Below are positions 36,531-47,942 of a stretch of 64,000 nucleotides of DNA, piece by piece. Positions within the stretch are counted from its first letter, which is position 1. The number at the start of each line of letters is the position of its first letter. The DNA lies in the NCBI RefSeq assembly GCF_001693435.1, contig NZ_CM004509.1:2046001-2110000 (forward strand), given 5' to 3'. This DNA is from Gilliamella sp. wkB7 (lineage in GTDB: Bacteria > Pseudomonadota > Gammaproteobacteria > Enterobacterales > Orbaceae). A program made the position numbers and the translations under genes. The notes beneath the pieces are model-generated. The model searched no databases. It worked only from the letters and a program-made list of their open reading frames with translations, and was not told the origin of the DNA.

Positions 36531-36581
36531 TTATCTCACTTTAAATTAAAAAAAATTTTATCTTTCTAAAATAAATACCTC

Positions 36582-36621
36582 CAAAAGACAATTAAGATTT
36601 TACTAAAGTAATTGTCTTTTG
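36582..36621 (+). terminator. Hairpin after tcdA
   Basis: CAAAAGACAATTA pairs with TAATTGTCTTTTG, a 13-bp stem with a 14-base loop, 51 bases past the stop. Confidence 0.6.
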
Positions 36622-36843
36622 AGTTCCTATTGCAAATATTCTTCTTAATTTACATTCTAAAATGCCTAAATATATCTATTGATTAAAAAAAACAATCTTT
36701 TTTTGCTCATATATTATTGTATAAAGCGCAAATCTGATTTACGATAATGCCAATTTCGTTTTGTATTATGTCTAAGCACTAAAAAGTTTCAAGGAAGAGG
36801 CCAAACGATCCTAATTTATTTTTTATATTTCAAGGAGAAATCT

Positions 36844-39540
36844 ATGGCAGTAACTAATATGAATGAGTTAAATGAGTTAATGGCTCGTGTGAAGAAAGCA
36901 CAAGAAACTTATTCAAATTATACTCAAGAGCAAGTCGACAAAATCTTCGTAGCGGCAGCGACAGCCGCAGCCGCAGCTCGAATTCCTCTCGCACAACAAG
37001 CGGTTGCAGAGTCAGGAATGGGAATTGTTGAAGATAAAGTTATAAAAAATCTTTTTGCCGCAGAGTATATCTTAAATAAATATCGTCACGACAAAACTTG
37101 TGGCGTAGTGGCTGAAAATGAACCATATGGTACAATTACTTTAGCCGAACCTTTAGGGATCATTTGTGGCATCGTACCAACCACTAACCCAACCTCTACG
37201 GCGATTTTTAAATCGTTAATTAGTTTAAAAACTCGTAATGCAATTGTCTTTTCACCTCACCCAAGAGCTAAAAAATCCACTATTGAAGCCGCTAGAATTG
37301 TATTAAATGCTGCAATTAAAGCGGGTGCACCAAAAGATATTATTGGTTGGATTGATGAGCCATCTATCGAATTATCTAATGCATTAATGCATCATGATGA
37401 TGTCGCAGCTATTTTAGCTACAGGTGGACCAGGTATGGTAAAAGCCGCATACAGTTCTGGTAAACCAGCACTAGGTGTTGGGGCAGGTAATACACCAGTA
37501 ATTATTGATGAAACTGCTGATTTAAAACGCGCAGTTGCTTCAGTACTGATGTCTAAAACTTTTGATAACGGTATGATTTGTGCATCAGAACAAGCAATCG
37601 TTGTAGTTGATTCTGTTTATGATGAAGTTCGTAGTTTATTATCTGAATATGGTGCATATGTTTTAAACGCTAAAGAAACCAAAGCGGTACAAGGCATCAT
37701 CTTAAACGATAAAGGTGCTTTAAATGCTAATATCGTTGGTCAACCAGCAGTTAAAATTGCAGAGTTAGCAGGATTTAAAGCACCAGCAGGTTCAAAAGTA
37801 CTTGTTGGTGAAGTAACTAAAGTTGATTTATCTGAACCATTTGCTCATGAAAAACTTTCTCCTACTTTAGCAATGTTTAGAGCAAAAGATTTTGCTGAAG
37901 CGGTTGAAAAAGCTGAAAAATTAGTAGAAATGGGTGGTATGGGTCATACCTCTGTACTTTATACAGATCAAGATAGCAACCGTGATCGTATTGATTATTT
38001 CGGTAGTAAAATGAAAACTTGCCGTATTTTAATCAATCAACCTGCAGCCCATGGTGGTATTGGTGATTTGTATAACTTCGATTTAGCGCCATCTTTAACA
38101 TTAGGTTGTGGTTCTTGGGGTGGAAACTCGGTATCTGAAAATGTTGGACCGAAACACTTACTAAACAAAAAAACCATCGCTAAGAGAGCAGAAAACATGT
38201 TATGGCACAAATTACCAAGTTCTATCTATTTTAAACGAGGCTCACTTCCAGTTGCTTTAAATGAAGTTGTTGAACAAGGCGCAAAACGAGTCTTTTTAGT
38301 AACTGATAAATTTTTATTTAACAATGGTTACTCAAAACAAATTACTGACCAATTAGAATCACAAGGCGTTATCTGCGAAACATTTTATGATGTTGAAGCC
38401 GATCCAACTTTAAGTGTGGTTCGAAAAGGTACTGAATCAATGACATCATTCCAACCTGATACTGTTATTGCTTTAGGTGGTGGTTCTCCAATGGATGCGG
38501 CTAAAATCATGTGGGTTCTTTATGAACACCCTGAAACAAAATTCGATGAGCTAGCATTGCGCTTTATGGATATCCGTAAACGTACCTGTCATTTCCCTAA
38601 TATGGGTAAAAAGGCGAAACTAATTTGCGTTACAACCACTTCTGGTACAGGTTCTGAAGTGACACCATTTGCTGTGGTTACTGATGATGCAACTGGTCAA
38701 AAATATCCTTTAGCTGATTATGCAATTACGCCAAACATGGCCATTGTTGATGCTAACTTAGTAATGAATATGCCAAAATCACTTTGTGCAGCCGGTGGTT
38801 ATGATGCGGTAACTCATGCTTTAGAAGCTTATGTTTCAATTATGGCAACTGAGTTTTCTGATGGACAAGCATTACAAGCGTTGAGCATGCTTAAAGCTTA
38901 TTTACCTACAAGCTATAAAGAAGGCGCTAAAAACCCACAAGCACGCGAAAAAGTGCATAGTGCTGCAACATTAGCAGGTGTCGCTTTTGCTCAAGCATTT
39001 TTAGGTGTTTGTCACTCAATGGCGCATAAAATTGGTGCTGCATTCCATATTCCTCATGGGGTGGCAAATGCAATGCTAATTAGTAATGTAGTGCGTTTTA
39101 ATGCAACCAATAAACCGACTAAACAAGGTACCTTTAGCCAATATGGTTATCCTCAAGCTGTTAGCCGTTATGCAGAGATAGCCGATCATTTAGGTTTAAC
39201 TGCTGCAGCTGACAAAGATGAGAAGAAAGTTGAGAAATTAATTGGTTGGTTAGATCAATTAAGAAAAGATCTTGATATTCCATTCTCAATTAAAGAGTTT
39301 GGTGTGGATGAAAAAGCTTTCTTGGCTCAAGTGGACCAACTTGCTGTTGATGCATTTGATGACCAATGTACTGGTGCTAACCCACGTTATCCGCTCATTG
39401 CTGAATTAAAACAAATCCTACTTGATACATACTATGGTCGTGCATATCAAGATAAAGGGGATATTAGCGAAGATGTTGCTGTACATACAGCAGCCAAAGG
39501 CGTAGCAGCTACTAAGAAAAAAGCGCCAAAAAAGAAATAA
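36844..39540 (+). CDS. adhE: Bifunctional acetaldehyde-CoA/alcohol dehydrogenase
   Basis: Fermentative enzyme of 898 residues that reduces acetyl-CoA to acetaldehyde and then ethanol, regenerating NAD. An N-terminal aldehyde dehydrogenase domain (about 1-440) has the catalytic cysteine in GMICASEQ. The C-terminal iron alcohol dehydrogenase domain (about 455-870) has NAD motif [10 protein letters not shown] and iron ligands in [10 protein letters not shown] and [10 protein letters not shown]. In E. coli it assembles into spirosomes. Start follows AAGGAG. The lysine-rich tail (KKKAPKKK) is common in the family. It has a 313-bp upstream region and a strong terminator. Confidence 0.97.
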   Translation: MAVTNMNELNELMARVKKAQETYSNYTQEQVDKIFVAAATAAAAARIPLAQQAVAESGMGIVEDKVIKNLFAAEYILNKYRHDKTCGVVAENEPYGTITLAEPLGIICGIVPTTNPTSTAIFKSLISLKTRNAIVFSPHPRAKKSTIEAARIVLNAAIKAGAPKDIIGWIDEPSIELSNALMHHDDVAAILATGGPGMVKAAYSSGKPALGVGAGNTPVIIDETADLKRAVASVLMSKTFDNGMICASEQAIVVVDSVYDEVRSLLSEYGAYVLNAKETKAVQGIILNDKGALNANIVGQPAVKIAELAGFKAPAGSKVLVGEVTKVDLSEPFAHEKLSPTLAMFRAKDFAEAVEKAEKLVEMGGMGHTSVLYTDQDSNRDRIDYFGSKMKTCRILINQPAAHGGIGDLYNFDLAPSLTLGCGSWGGNSVSENVGPKHLLNKKTIAKRAENMLWHKLPSSIYFKRGSLPVALNEVVEQGAKRVFLVTDKFLFNNGYSKQITDQLESQGVICETFYDVEADPTLSVVRKGTESMTSFQPDTVIALGGGSPMDAAKIMWVLYEHPETKFDELALRFMDIRKRTCHFPNMGKKAKLICVTTTSGTGSEVTPFAVVTDDATGQKYPLADYAITPNMAIVDANLVMNMPKSLCAAGGYDAVTHALEAYVSIMATEFSDGQALQALSMLKAYLPTSYKEGAKNPQAREKVHSAATLAGVAFAQAFLGVCHSMAHKIGAAFHIPHGVANAMLISNVVRFNATNKPTKQGTFSQYGYPQAVSRYAEIADHLGLTAAADKDEKKVEKLIGWLDQLRKDLDIPFSIKEFGVDEKAFLAQVDQLAVDAFDDQCTGANPRYPLIAELKQILLDTYYGRAYQDKGDISEDVAVHTAAKGVAATKKKAPKKK

Positions 39541-39563
39541 TTTAATACATTATTTTTGATTCA

Positions 39564-39600
39564 AAAAAAGCCTGAAATAGCCTATATTTCAGGCTTTTTT
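39564..39600 (+). terminator. Rho-independent terminator of adhE
   Basis: A 15-bp stem (AAAAAAGCCTGAAAT and complement) with a 7-base loop ending in a T run. Confidence 0.9.
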
Positions 39601-39651
39601 GTGTTTTTTGACTTTTTTTTAAGCAAACAAAATAAAATTTGTTTTTTTTGC

Positions 39652-39680
39652 TTGCAAGGTTAAATGTTCTAGTACATAAT
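39652..39680 (+). promoter_or_regulatory. Promoter of the tRNA cluster
   Basis: -35 TTGCAA (39652-39657), 17-bp spacer, -10 CATAAT (39675-39680), then a GC-rich discriminator GCGC, as in stringently controlled stable RNA promoters. The first tRNA begins 14 bases after the -10. Confidence 0.6.
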
Positions 39681-39693
39681 GCGCAGCACTTAG

Positions 39694-39769
<76 letters not shown>

Positions 39770-39802
39770 TTTTCCTAAGTAGACAAATTAATAAAGATTC
39801 GG

Positions 39803-39887
<85 letters not shown>

Positions 39888-39943
39888 TTAATCTAATATT
39901 AGCAATAGCTAATCGAAGCATTTAGGTAGCCGAGTTTGAACAT

Positions 39944-40018
<75 letters not shown>

Positions 40019-40021
40019 ATT

Positions 40022-40097
40022 GCTGATATAGCTCAGTTGGTAGAGCGCACCCTTGGTAAGGGTGAGGTCGGCAGTTCAAATCTGCCTATCAGCACCA
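40022..40097 (+). tRNA. tRNA-Thr (anticodon GGU)
   Basis: 76 bases, only 3 bases after tRNA-Gly, acceptor GCTGATA/TATCAGC, anticodon loop TTGGTAA, encoded CCA. Confidence 0.96.
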
Positions 40098-40150
40098 TTC
40101 TTGTTATTCTCCTAAACTTCTAAAAATATCGAATTTGCCTGCTTTAAAGC

Positions 40151-40180
40151 TTGTCACTATACGGCTTTATCTGTTATTAT
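40151..40180 (+). promoter_or_regulatory. Candidate tuf promoter
   Basis: -35 TTGTCA (40151-40156), 18-bp spacer, -10 TATTAT (40175-40180), about 100 bp before tuf. Read-through from the tRNA promoter is also likely. Confidence 0.45.
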
Positions 40181-40248
40181 TCAGAGCTAATTTTAAGTTA
40201 GTATTATGTTGATAATTAAATATGATACTTGGTTAATGTGGTGAATAA

Positions 40249-41466
<1,218 letters not shown>

Positions 41467-41485
41467 TTAAATTATTAGCTACCAT

Positions 41486-41513
41486 AGAAAGGGTATCATT
41501 TGATGCCCTTTCT
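41486..41513 (+). terminator. Terminator after tuf
   Basis: AGAAAGGGTATCA pairs with TGATGCCCTTTCT (one wobble) around TT, 20 bases past the stop. It separates tuf from secE-nusG. Confidence 0.75.
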
Positions 41514-41600
41514 TATCTGGTCTGTTTAGCAAAATGTTTTTAGGAAAAGAGCATTTTGGAAAATAGATAATATTATAAATAACATAATCGTAGGTTTTAT

Positions 41601-42002
41601 ATGCTAGTAAGTAACGAGAGTCAAGATACAAATACTATTCTAGACAAATTCAAATGGGGTTTAGTTTTAGTATTGATTGCGTTTATTGTTTGGGGCAACT
41701 TTTATTTTGCTGGACCTAATGATATATATCAACCTAATACGATCGTTCGGATAATTGCCGTTGTTGTGATTTCTGCATTAACTTTATTTATTGCATTCAC
41801 AACTGTTAAAGGCAAATCCTTTATATTATTTTTAGAAGAATCAAGAAAAGAATTAAGAAAGGTTGTATGGCCATCTCGTAAAGAAACAGTACAGACAACC
41901 TTATTAGTTGCCGCCATCACAGTGGTTGTTGGTTTAGCGCTTTGGGGAATGGATTCTTTATTCCGTTCAGTAGTCTTTTATTTAACATCAATAGGACGTT
42001 AA
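41601..42002 (+). CDS. secE: Preprotein translocase subunit SecE
   Basis: Inner-membrane SecYEG subunit of 133 residues with three helices, as in E. coli (127). The conserved amphipathic region [22 protein letters not shown] precedes the last helix. One base separates its stop from the nusG start region, so the two genes are co-transcribed. Confidence 0.95.
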   Translation: MLVSNESQDTNTILDKFKWGLVLVLIAFIVWGNFYFAGPNDIYQPNTIVRIIAVVVISALTLFIAFTTVKGKSFILFLEESRKELRKVVWPSRKETVQTTLLVAAITVVVGLALWGMDSLFRSVVFYLTSIGR

Positions 42003-42003
42003 T

Positions 42004-42549
42004 ATGAGTGAAACACAACAAAAACGATGGTATGTTATTCAAGCTTATTCTGGTTACGAAGCGCGTGTTGCACAATCATTACGTGAATATATCAAATTAC
42101 ATAATATGGAAGATTCATTCGGTGAAGTACTTGTACCGACTGAAGAAGTCGTTGAGATGAAAAGTGGTCAACGTCGTAAAAGTGAACGTAAATTCTTCCC
42201 GGGTTATGTTTTAGTAGAAATGATGATGAATGATGCAACTTGGCATTTGGTTAAAAGTGTACCAAGAACTATGGGTTTCATTGGTGGTACATCCGATAGA
42301 CCAGCACCTATCAGTCAGCGCGAAGTTGATGCGATAATGAATCGTTTACAACAAGTGGGTGACAAACCTCGTCCTAAAACATTATTTGAACCAGGGGAAC
42401 TTGTTCGTGTTAATGAAGGACCATTTGCTGACTTTAATGGTGTAGTTGAAGAAGTTGATTATGAAAAAAGCCGCTTAAAAGTATCGGTTTCAATTTTTGG
42501 TCGTTCAACACCTGTTGAACTTGATTTTAGCCAAGTAGAAAAAAGCTAA
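42004..42549 (+). CDS. nusG: Transcription termination/antitermination factor NusG
   Basis: 181 residues. The NGN domain ([19 protein letters not shown]...[13 protein letters not shown]) binds RNA polymerase. The C-terminal KOW domain ([48 protein letters not shown]) contacts Rho or ribosomal protein S10. A terminator follows it directly. The usual rplK-rplA genes are not downstream. Confidence 0.97.
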   Translation: MSETQQKRWYVIQAYSGYEARVAQSLREYIKLHNMEDSFGEVLVPTEEVVEMKSGQRRKSERKFFPGYVLVEMMMNDATWHLVKSVPRTMGFIGGTSDRPAPISQREVDAIMNRLQQVGDKPRPKTLFEPGELVRVNEGPFADFNGVVEEVDYEKSRLKVSVSIFGRSTPVELDFSQVEKS

Positions 42550-42585
42550 AATTTTTATCAGAGTTTATTTATTCTTTTACAAGTT

Positions 42586-42620
42586 AAAAAAAATCACAGA
42601 ATTAATTCTGTGATTTTTTT
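42586..42620. terminator. Bidirectional terminator between nusG and yheS
   Basis: A near-perfect palindrome, AAAAAAATCACAGAA and its complement, around TTAA, with T runs on both strands. It ends nusG and can serve the convergent ABC-F gene. Confidence 0.9.
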
Positions 42621-42678
42621 ATTTATCAACCGAGCAATAATATAAGCATCATATTTTATCGTATTGACGCTTATTATC

Positions 42679-44613
42679 TTATATTTCAAACTCTTCAAGC
42701 TGCTGCTGAACATCTAGCCATCTTAATTCAGTTTCTTCTAACTCGTTTTTCAATTGACTCTGTTTAAGGAGTAACTCAGTTAGTTCTGATTTCTTATCAG
42801 CCTCATATACAATTGGATCGGCCAATTGTTGTTCAAGTGTTTGCAGTTGATTCGTTAGTCGTGCAAGAATTTGCTCTTCTTTCTCAAGCTGTTTTTTCAA
42901 TGGCTGCATTTGTGCACGTCGCTCTGCTTCTTTACGCTTTTGTTCTTTACGATCTAAAGCCGAAACATTTTGAATAACTTCTTTCTTGATAACCTCTTTT
43001 TCGATTTTGTCCTCTTGATCTATTGGTTGATTCTCTAATTTTTGTTCATTAGAAAGCCATTTTTGATAATCTTCAAGATCACCGTCAAAAGGTTCAACTT
43101 TATGATCATGCACTAAGTAGAATTCATCAGTTGTAGACCGTAATAAATGACGATCATGCGACACGACCACTAATGCTCCTTCAAATCCGATAAGTGCTTC
43201 GGTAAGTGCTTGGCGCATATCTAAATCTAAATGGTTAGTTGGTTCATCTAATAAAAGCAGATTAGGTTTTTGCCATACAATTAAGGCCAAAACAAGCCGA
43301 GCTTTTTCGCCACCTGAGAAAGTTTTTACTGGTTCTTTAACTTTATCGCCATGAAAATCAAAGCCACCTAAATAATTACGTAACAACTGTTCGGTATTTT
43401 TAGGATCAACAATCCGAGACAGATGCCACAGTGCTGATTCATCAGGGCGTAAATATTCTAATTGATGTTGAGCAAAGTAACCGAGTTGAACTCCTTGAGC
43501 AAGGTTTATATGCCCTTCTTTAGGTGCAAGCTCGCCAGCCAGTAATTTAATTAAAGTTGATTTCCCAGCACCATTACGACCTAATAGCCCTATGCGTGAA
43601 CCAGGTACTAAGTTTAGTTTAATCTGTTCCAACACAATTTTTTCGTCATAACCAGCAACAACTTTTTCCATCATTAATAGTGGACTTGGTAAAAATTCCG
43701 GTTTTTTAAAGCTAAAATGGAAAGGATTATCAACATGAGCAGGAGCAATGAGTTCCATTCTTTCTAACATTTTAATACGGCTTTGAGCTTGTTTAGCTTT
43801 GGTTGCTTTAGCTCTAAACCTATCAATGTAACTTTGTAAATGTGCAACTTTAGCTTGTTGATTTTCATAAAGTGCTTGTTGTTGTGCGAGTTTAGCTGAG
43901 CGTTGGACCTCAAACGAAGAATAATTACCGGTATATTCAAATAAACTTTGCTGTTCAATATGTATAATTTTGTTGACCAACGGATCTAAAAAGTCACGGT
44001 CATGCGAAATTAAAATTAAGGTTCCTTGATAATTGCTTAACCACTTTTCAAGCCATATTACAGCATCTAAATCAAGATGGTTGGTAGGTTCATCGAGTAA
44101 CAATAAATCAGAACGGCACATTAAGGCTTGTGCTAAGTTTAAGCGCATACGCCAACCACCAGAATAGGATTTTACTGGTAGTAATAATTGCTCATTAGAA
44201 AATCCCAAACCATGTAATAGTGTTGCAGCTCTTGGGCGAATTGTCCATGCATCAATATTGTCAAATTTTTCATGAACCAGCGCAATTTGATGACCATCAT
44301 CTTGTTGATTGGCTAGGTCTAACTGTTTTTCTAATTGGCGATATTCCCGATCACCATCAATAACATATTCAATAGCGGGTATATCCAATGCAGGGGTTTC
44401 TTGATTTACCCAAGCCAGTTGCCATTGGCTAGGAAAAGTTAATGTACCTGCATCCGCTTCGATTTCACCTTTAATAAGTGAAAATAAAGTAGATTTTCCA
44501 CTACCATTTTTTCCAACTAATCCGACCTTTTGTTTAGGGTTAATTGTGGCAGAAGCTTTATCTAAAAGTACATTAACACCGCGGCGAACTTGGATGGAAT
44601 CAAATACTATCAT
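42679..44613 (-). CDS. yheS: ABC-F ATPase YheS
   Basis: Soluble twin-ATPase of 644 residues, close to E. coli YheS (637). ABC-F proteins act on stalled ribosomes. Two nucleotide-binding domains (GKNGSGKST near 34 and GRNGAGKST near 345) have signatures YSGGWRMRLNLAQAL and FSGGEKARLVLAL and DEPTNHLDLD in each. The linker FRAKATKAKQAQSRIKMLERME between them reaches the peptidyl site. A charged coiled-coil tail follows residue 540. Start ATG follows AGGTGA. Confidence 0.95.
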   Translation of the reverse strand: MIVFDSIQVRRGVNVLLDKASATINPKQKVGLVGKNGSGKSTLFSLIKGEIEADAGTLTFPSQWQLAWVNQETPALDIPAIEYVIDGDREYRQLEKQLDLANQQDDGHQIALVHEKFDNIDAWTIRPRAATLLHGLGFSNEQLLLPVKSYSGGWRMRLNLAQALMCRSDLLLLDEPTNHLDLDAVIWLEKWLSNYQGTLILISHDRDFLDPLVNKIIHIEQQSLFEYTGNYSSFEVQRSAKLAQQQALYENQQAKVAHLQSYIDRFRAKATKAKQAQSRIKMLERMELIAPAHVDNPFHFSFKKPEFLPSPLLMMEKVVAGYDEKIVLEQIKLNLVPGSRIGLLGRNGAGKSTLIKLLAGELAPKEGHINLAQGVQLGYFAQHQLEYLRPDESALWHLSRIVDPKNTEQLLRNYLGGFDFHGDKVKEPVKTFSGGEKARLVLALIVWQKPNLLLLDEPTNHLDLDMRQALTEALIGFEGALVVVSHDRHLLRSTTDEFYLVHDHKVEPFDGDLEDYQKWLSNEQKLENQPIDQEDKIEKEVIKKEVIQNVSALDRKEQKRKEAERRAQMQPLKKQLEKEEQILARLTNQLQTLEQQLADPIVYEADKKSELTELLLKQSQLKNELEETELRWLDVQQQLEEFEI

Positions 44614-44697
44614 GACTAAGTCACCTATGATTCAATATAAAATGTGTTATGCTAACAAAAAATGATGCTTATGCAAAATTATAATAGGAAATTTAAT

Positions 44698-45864
44698 ATG
44701 GTAATGAATTCTTATTGCCTGACCCGTAAAATTGCTCAACAGATTGTCGACAGAACCATGAAAATTATTGATTGTAATATCAATGTAATGAATGCTGACG
44801 GTTGTATTATTGGCAGTGGTGATTTAGAACGTATTGGGGAATTACATGAAGGCGCAATACTCGCAATATCGCAAAAAAGAGTTGTTTCAATAGACGGCAC
44901 AATGGTTAAACGTTTGAAAGGCGTTAAACCTGGCATCAATTTACCATTAAAGCTTAATGATCGCATAGTTGGCGTTATTGGTTTAACAGGTGAGCCATCG
45001 GATATTAGACAATTTGGTGAATTGGTCTGTATGTCAGCAGAAATGATGATGGAACAAACACAATTATTACAGGAATTATCTTATGATAATCGTTTAAAAG
45101 AAGAATTAATTCTAACTCTAATTGAGAAAGAGGTTTTGCCTGAAAGTATGGTGCAATGGGTTAAGCGATTAGATATTAATTTACAGTTACCACGCGTAGT
45201 GTGCATGATTGAAATTGATAGTGGTCAATTGGGTATTGATACTGCAATGAGTGAATTACAACATCTACAAAATCAAGTACAGCATGTGAGCAAGCATAAT
45301 TTAGTTGCGATTAAATCTATTACTGAATTAGTTATTTTAATTCCTGCCTTAAATCGTTATGGTCGATGGGATCTATCGGAACATAAAAAGAAATTAGAAC
45401 AATTAGTCATCACCATAAAAGAATCTACTCACTTAGATATTCGAATTTCATTGGGTAACTATTTTGAACAGCACCCTTATCCATTAGTTAAATCTTATCA
45501 AACCGCTAAAACAACAATGTTAATTGGCAAACAAAGAATGCCGAACATACGTAATTATTATTATCAAGAACTGATTCTTCCTGTTTTATTACATGGCTTA
45601 AGTTATGATTGGCAAGCTGAAGAGTTATTATTACCTTTGAAAAAATTAAGGATGGGAGACAACAACGGAGTATTACAAAAAACATTGCAAACGTGGTTTA
45701 AAAATAATGTACAAAATGGTGATACGGCCAATGAGCTATTTATTCATCGAAATACTTTAGAATATCGATTAAATAAAATTGCTAAATTAACTAGTTTAAA
45801 TCTAGCCAAATTCGATGATCGCCTATTATTGTATATTGGTTTACAACTCAATAGAAACGAATAA
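44698..45864 (+). CDS. cdaR: Sugar diacid regulator CdaR
   Basis: Activator of glucarate/galactarate genes, 388 residues (E. coli CdaR 385). It has a sugar-diacid-binding domain (about 1-135, IIDCNINVMNADGCIIGSGDLERIGELHEGA), a central GGDEF-like domain, and a C-terminal PucR-type helix-turn-helix (LFIHRNTLEYRLNKIAKLTSLNL). The frame opens at 44662, but AGGA lies 8 bases before ATG 44698, where homologues begin. It stands immediately before the gar/gud genes it should control. Confidence 0.95.
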   Translation: MVMNSYCLTRKIAQQIVDRTMKIIDCNINVMNADGCIIGSGDLERIGELHEGAILAISQKRVVSIDGTMVKRLKGVKPGINLPLKLNDRIVGVIGLTGEPSDIRQFGELVCMSAEMMMEQTQLLQELSYDNRLKEELILTLIEKEVLPESMVQWVKRLDINLQLPRVVCMIEIDSGQLGIDTAMSELQHLQNQVQHVSKHNLVAIKSITELVILIPALNRYGRWDLSEHKKKLEQLVITIKESTHLDIRISLGNYFEQHPYPLVKSYQTAKTTMLIGKQRMPNIRNYYYQELILPVLLHGLSYDWQAEELLLPLKKLRMGDNNGVLQKTLQTWFKNNVQNGDTANELFIHRNTLEYRLNKIAKLTSLNLAKFDDRLLLYIGLQLNRNE

Positions 45865-45951
45865 ATTCTAAATACACTTCTTTATCATTTTATGATTAAT
45901 GTATATTTAGAATTATCTTAAATAATACCTTAATATGTATTTTTTGGTTTT

Positions 45952-47502
45952 TTACGTTACTGGTGCGGGATTGAAAATAGCCAGTGGATTGTATAATTTC
46001 CAATGATCTGACCATGGTTGTTTTCGACCACTTGCTACATCCAAAATTAAATGGAAAAGTCGCCAACCTATATCCTCAATGGTTGCCTTACCTAAAGCAA
46101 TATCGCCTGCGCTAATATCAATGAGATCGAACCATTGTTCTGCTACAATATTACGGCTAGACATTTTTATCACAGGTACCATTGCTAATCCATACGGGGT
46201 TCCACGGCCAGTGGTGAATACTTGTAATGTAATACCTGATGCTACCTGTTGTGCACCACACACAAAATCACTAGCAGGCGTTGCAGCAAAGATTAATCCT
46301 TTTTTGGTTGGTCTTTGACCGGGAGATAATACTTCAACAATTGGACTTGTTCCTGATTTTGCAATAGATCCCATTGCCTTTTCAACTATGTTATTTAAAC
46401 CACCTTTCTTATTTCCTGGCGTAGTGTTGGCACTACGATCAACTTTTCCGGCAGCAAGATATTCATCGTACCATTGCATTTCTCGAATTAGTGCTTTACC
46501 AACTTCTTCATCGATAGCTCTTGGCGTAAGTAAATGAATTCCATCTCGGACTTCTGTTACTTCAGAAAACATAACTGTTGCACCACATCTCACTAATAAA
46601 TCAGAAGCAAAGCCGACAGACGGATTTGACGTAACGCCTGAGAATGCATCACTACCACCACATTGCATTCCAACAATTAATTCTGATGCTGGCACCGTTT
46701 CTCGTTTACGTTGATTTAAACGTTGTAAATGCTTTTCAGCAACACGCAAAATATGATCAACCATTGCTTTAAAACCATGCTCATCTTGCAAAGTGACAAG
46801 GTCATCATTTTCTAGTTTAATCGGAATAGTATCATGTGTACCTTTAAGCAATCTTTCTGGCTGTAACTTTTCACATCCCAAACTAATAACCATAATTTCT
46901 CCGCCAAAATTAGGATTCTTAGCTAAATTATGAATAGAACGAATTGGCACAATAGCCGCCGGGGCATCAATGGCAACACCGCAACCATATAAATGGGTCA
47001 GTGGAACTACAGCATCTACATTGGGATATTTGGGTAACAAATCACGTTCAATGATTTTGGCTACATATTCAACAACTCCAGAAACACAATTAACACTCAT
47101 GGTAATACCAAGTATATTACGAGTACCGACGGAACCATCTTTATTGCGATAACCTTCAAACGTATAACCTTCTAAAGGTGGTAATGGGGTCACTTTTTTA
47201 GTTGCTATTTCTAATTCATGTAATTCAGGAGCAGTGGGCATTTGTGTCACTGCTTCATTTATCCAGCAACCTTGTTTAATATCTGTTTTGGCATAACCAA
47301 TGATTTCACCATAGCGTATTATGGTTTGACCTTGGTTTATATCATTTAATGCAACCTTATGACCTTGTGGTATATCTTCAATTAACTGTAATCCATTGTC
47401 AAAAATCGTCCCTTTAGGTAATCCATTGTTATTGACAACAATCGCAACATTATCAATTTCTTTAATTTTGATAAAGAGTGGTTTGTTAATTTGCTTCTCC
47501 AT
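45952..47502 (-). CDS. garD: Galactarate dehydratase GarD
   Basis: Converts D-galactarate to 5-keto-4-deoxy-D-glucarate. 516 residues (E. coli 523) in the UxaA family, with an N-terminal SAF-like domain (about 1-95) and the main domain starting at [15 protein letters not shown]. Conserved metal-site segments are [38 protein letters not shown] and [20 protein letters not shown]. It is divergent from gudP/garP, sharing a 440-bp control region. Confidence 0.95.
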   Translation of the reverse strand: MEKQINKPLFIKIKEIDNVAIVVNNNGLPKGTIFDNGLQLIEDIPQGHKVALNDINQGQTIIRYGEIIGYAKTDIKQGCWINEAVTQMPTAPELHELEIATKKVTPLPPLEGYTFEGYRNKDGSVGTRNILGITMSVNCVSGVVEYVAKIIERDLLPKYPNVDAVVPLTHLYGCGVAIDAPAAIVPIRSIHNLAKNPNFGGEIMVISLGCEKLQPERLLKGTHDTIPIKLENDDLVTLQDEHGFKAMVDHILRVAEKHLQRLNQRKRETVPASELIVGMQCGGSDAFSGVTSNPSVGFASDLLVRCGATVMFSEVTEVRDGIHLLTPRAIDEEVGKALIREMQWYDEYLAAGKVDRSANTTPGNKKGGLNNIVEKAMGSIAKSGTSPIVEVLSPGQRPTKKGLIFAATPASDFVCGAQQVASGITLQVFTTGRGTPYGLAMVPVIKMSSRNIVAEQWFDLIDISAGDIALGKATIEDIGWRLFHLILDVASGRKQPWSDHWKLYNPLAIFNPAPVT

Positions 47503-47694
47503 TACTTAACTCCCATTATGCTAATTAATTTTTTATCAATATTTATTAACAGCAACTTAAGTTTTATAACATATTTAATAATCTATTTGTTATATCTTAA
47601 ATCCTTATAAAATAAATATCATTGTGCATATCCACAATTATTAGCATATAAATTGGCTAAATATCATAAGAATCACTATAAAAGTAGGTTTATA

Positions 47695-47729
47695 TCACAA
47701 AATTATGCCGTTTTATCAAAATTTTGTGA
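47695..47729. promoter_or_regulatory. Inverted repeat in the garD/gudP divergent promoter
   Basis: TCACAAAATT (47695-47704) and AATTTTGTGA (47720-47729) form a perfect 10-bp inverted repeat with a 15-base spacer. It is centred between the divergent genes and is a candidate CdaR site. Confidence 0.45.
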
Positions 47730-47740
47730 AGAACGTAACA
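47725..47740. promoter_or_regulatory. CRP-like site in the garD/gudP promoter region
   Basis: TGTGA-AGAACG-TAACA matches the CRP consensus TGTGA-N6-TCACA at 9 of 10 arm positions. It overlaps the inverted repeat. Catabolite control of this pathway is known in E. coli. Confidence 0.4.
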
Positions 47741-47942
47741 TTGATTTGTGTATTTGCATATTAATAAATGTAATTTTCATTAATATTTTGTAATTTTGCC
47801 CAATGAAATTTCATGATGAACCCTCCATACTTATCTACCATTAGTGGATTACTTAGAAATGTAAAAAGTCTATTTATTTTCTACTTCAGCTAAATCTTTA
47901 ATATTTAATTATTAACTGAGTGTTATCAGTTAGGAGCTAAAC

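Noticed and set aside
41486..42002. A tuf-secE-nusG single operon.
   Set aside because: A good terminator hairpin separates tuf from secE, so secE-nusG probably has its own promoter, although read-through is possible.
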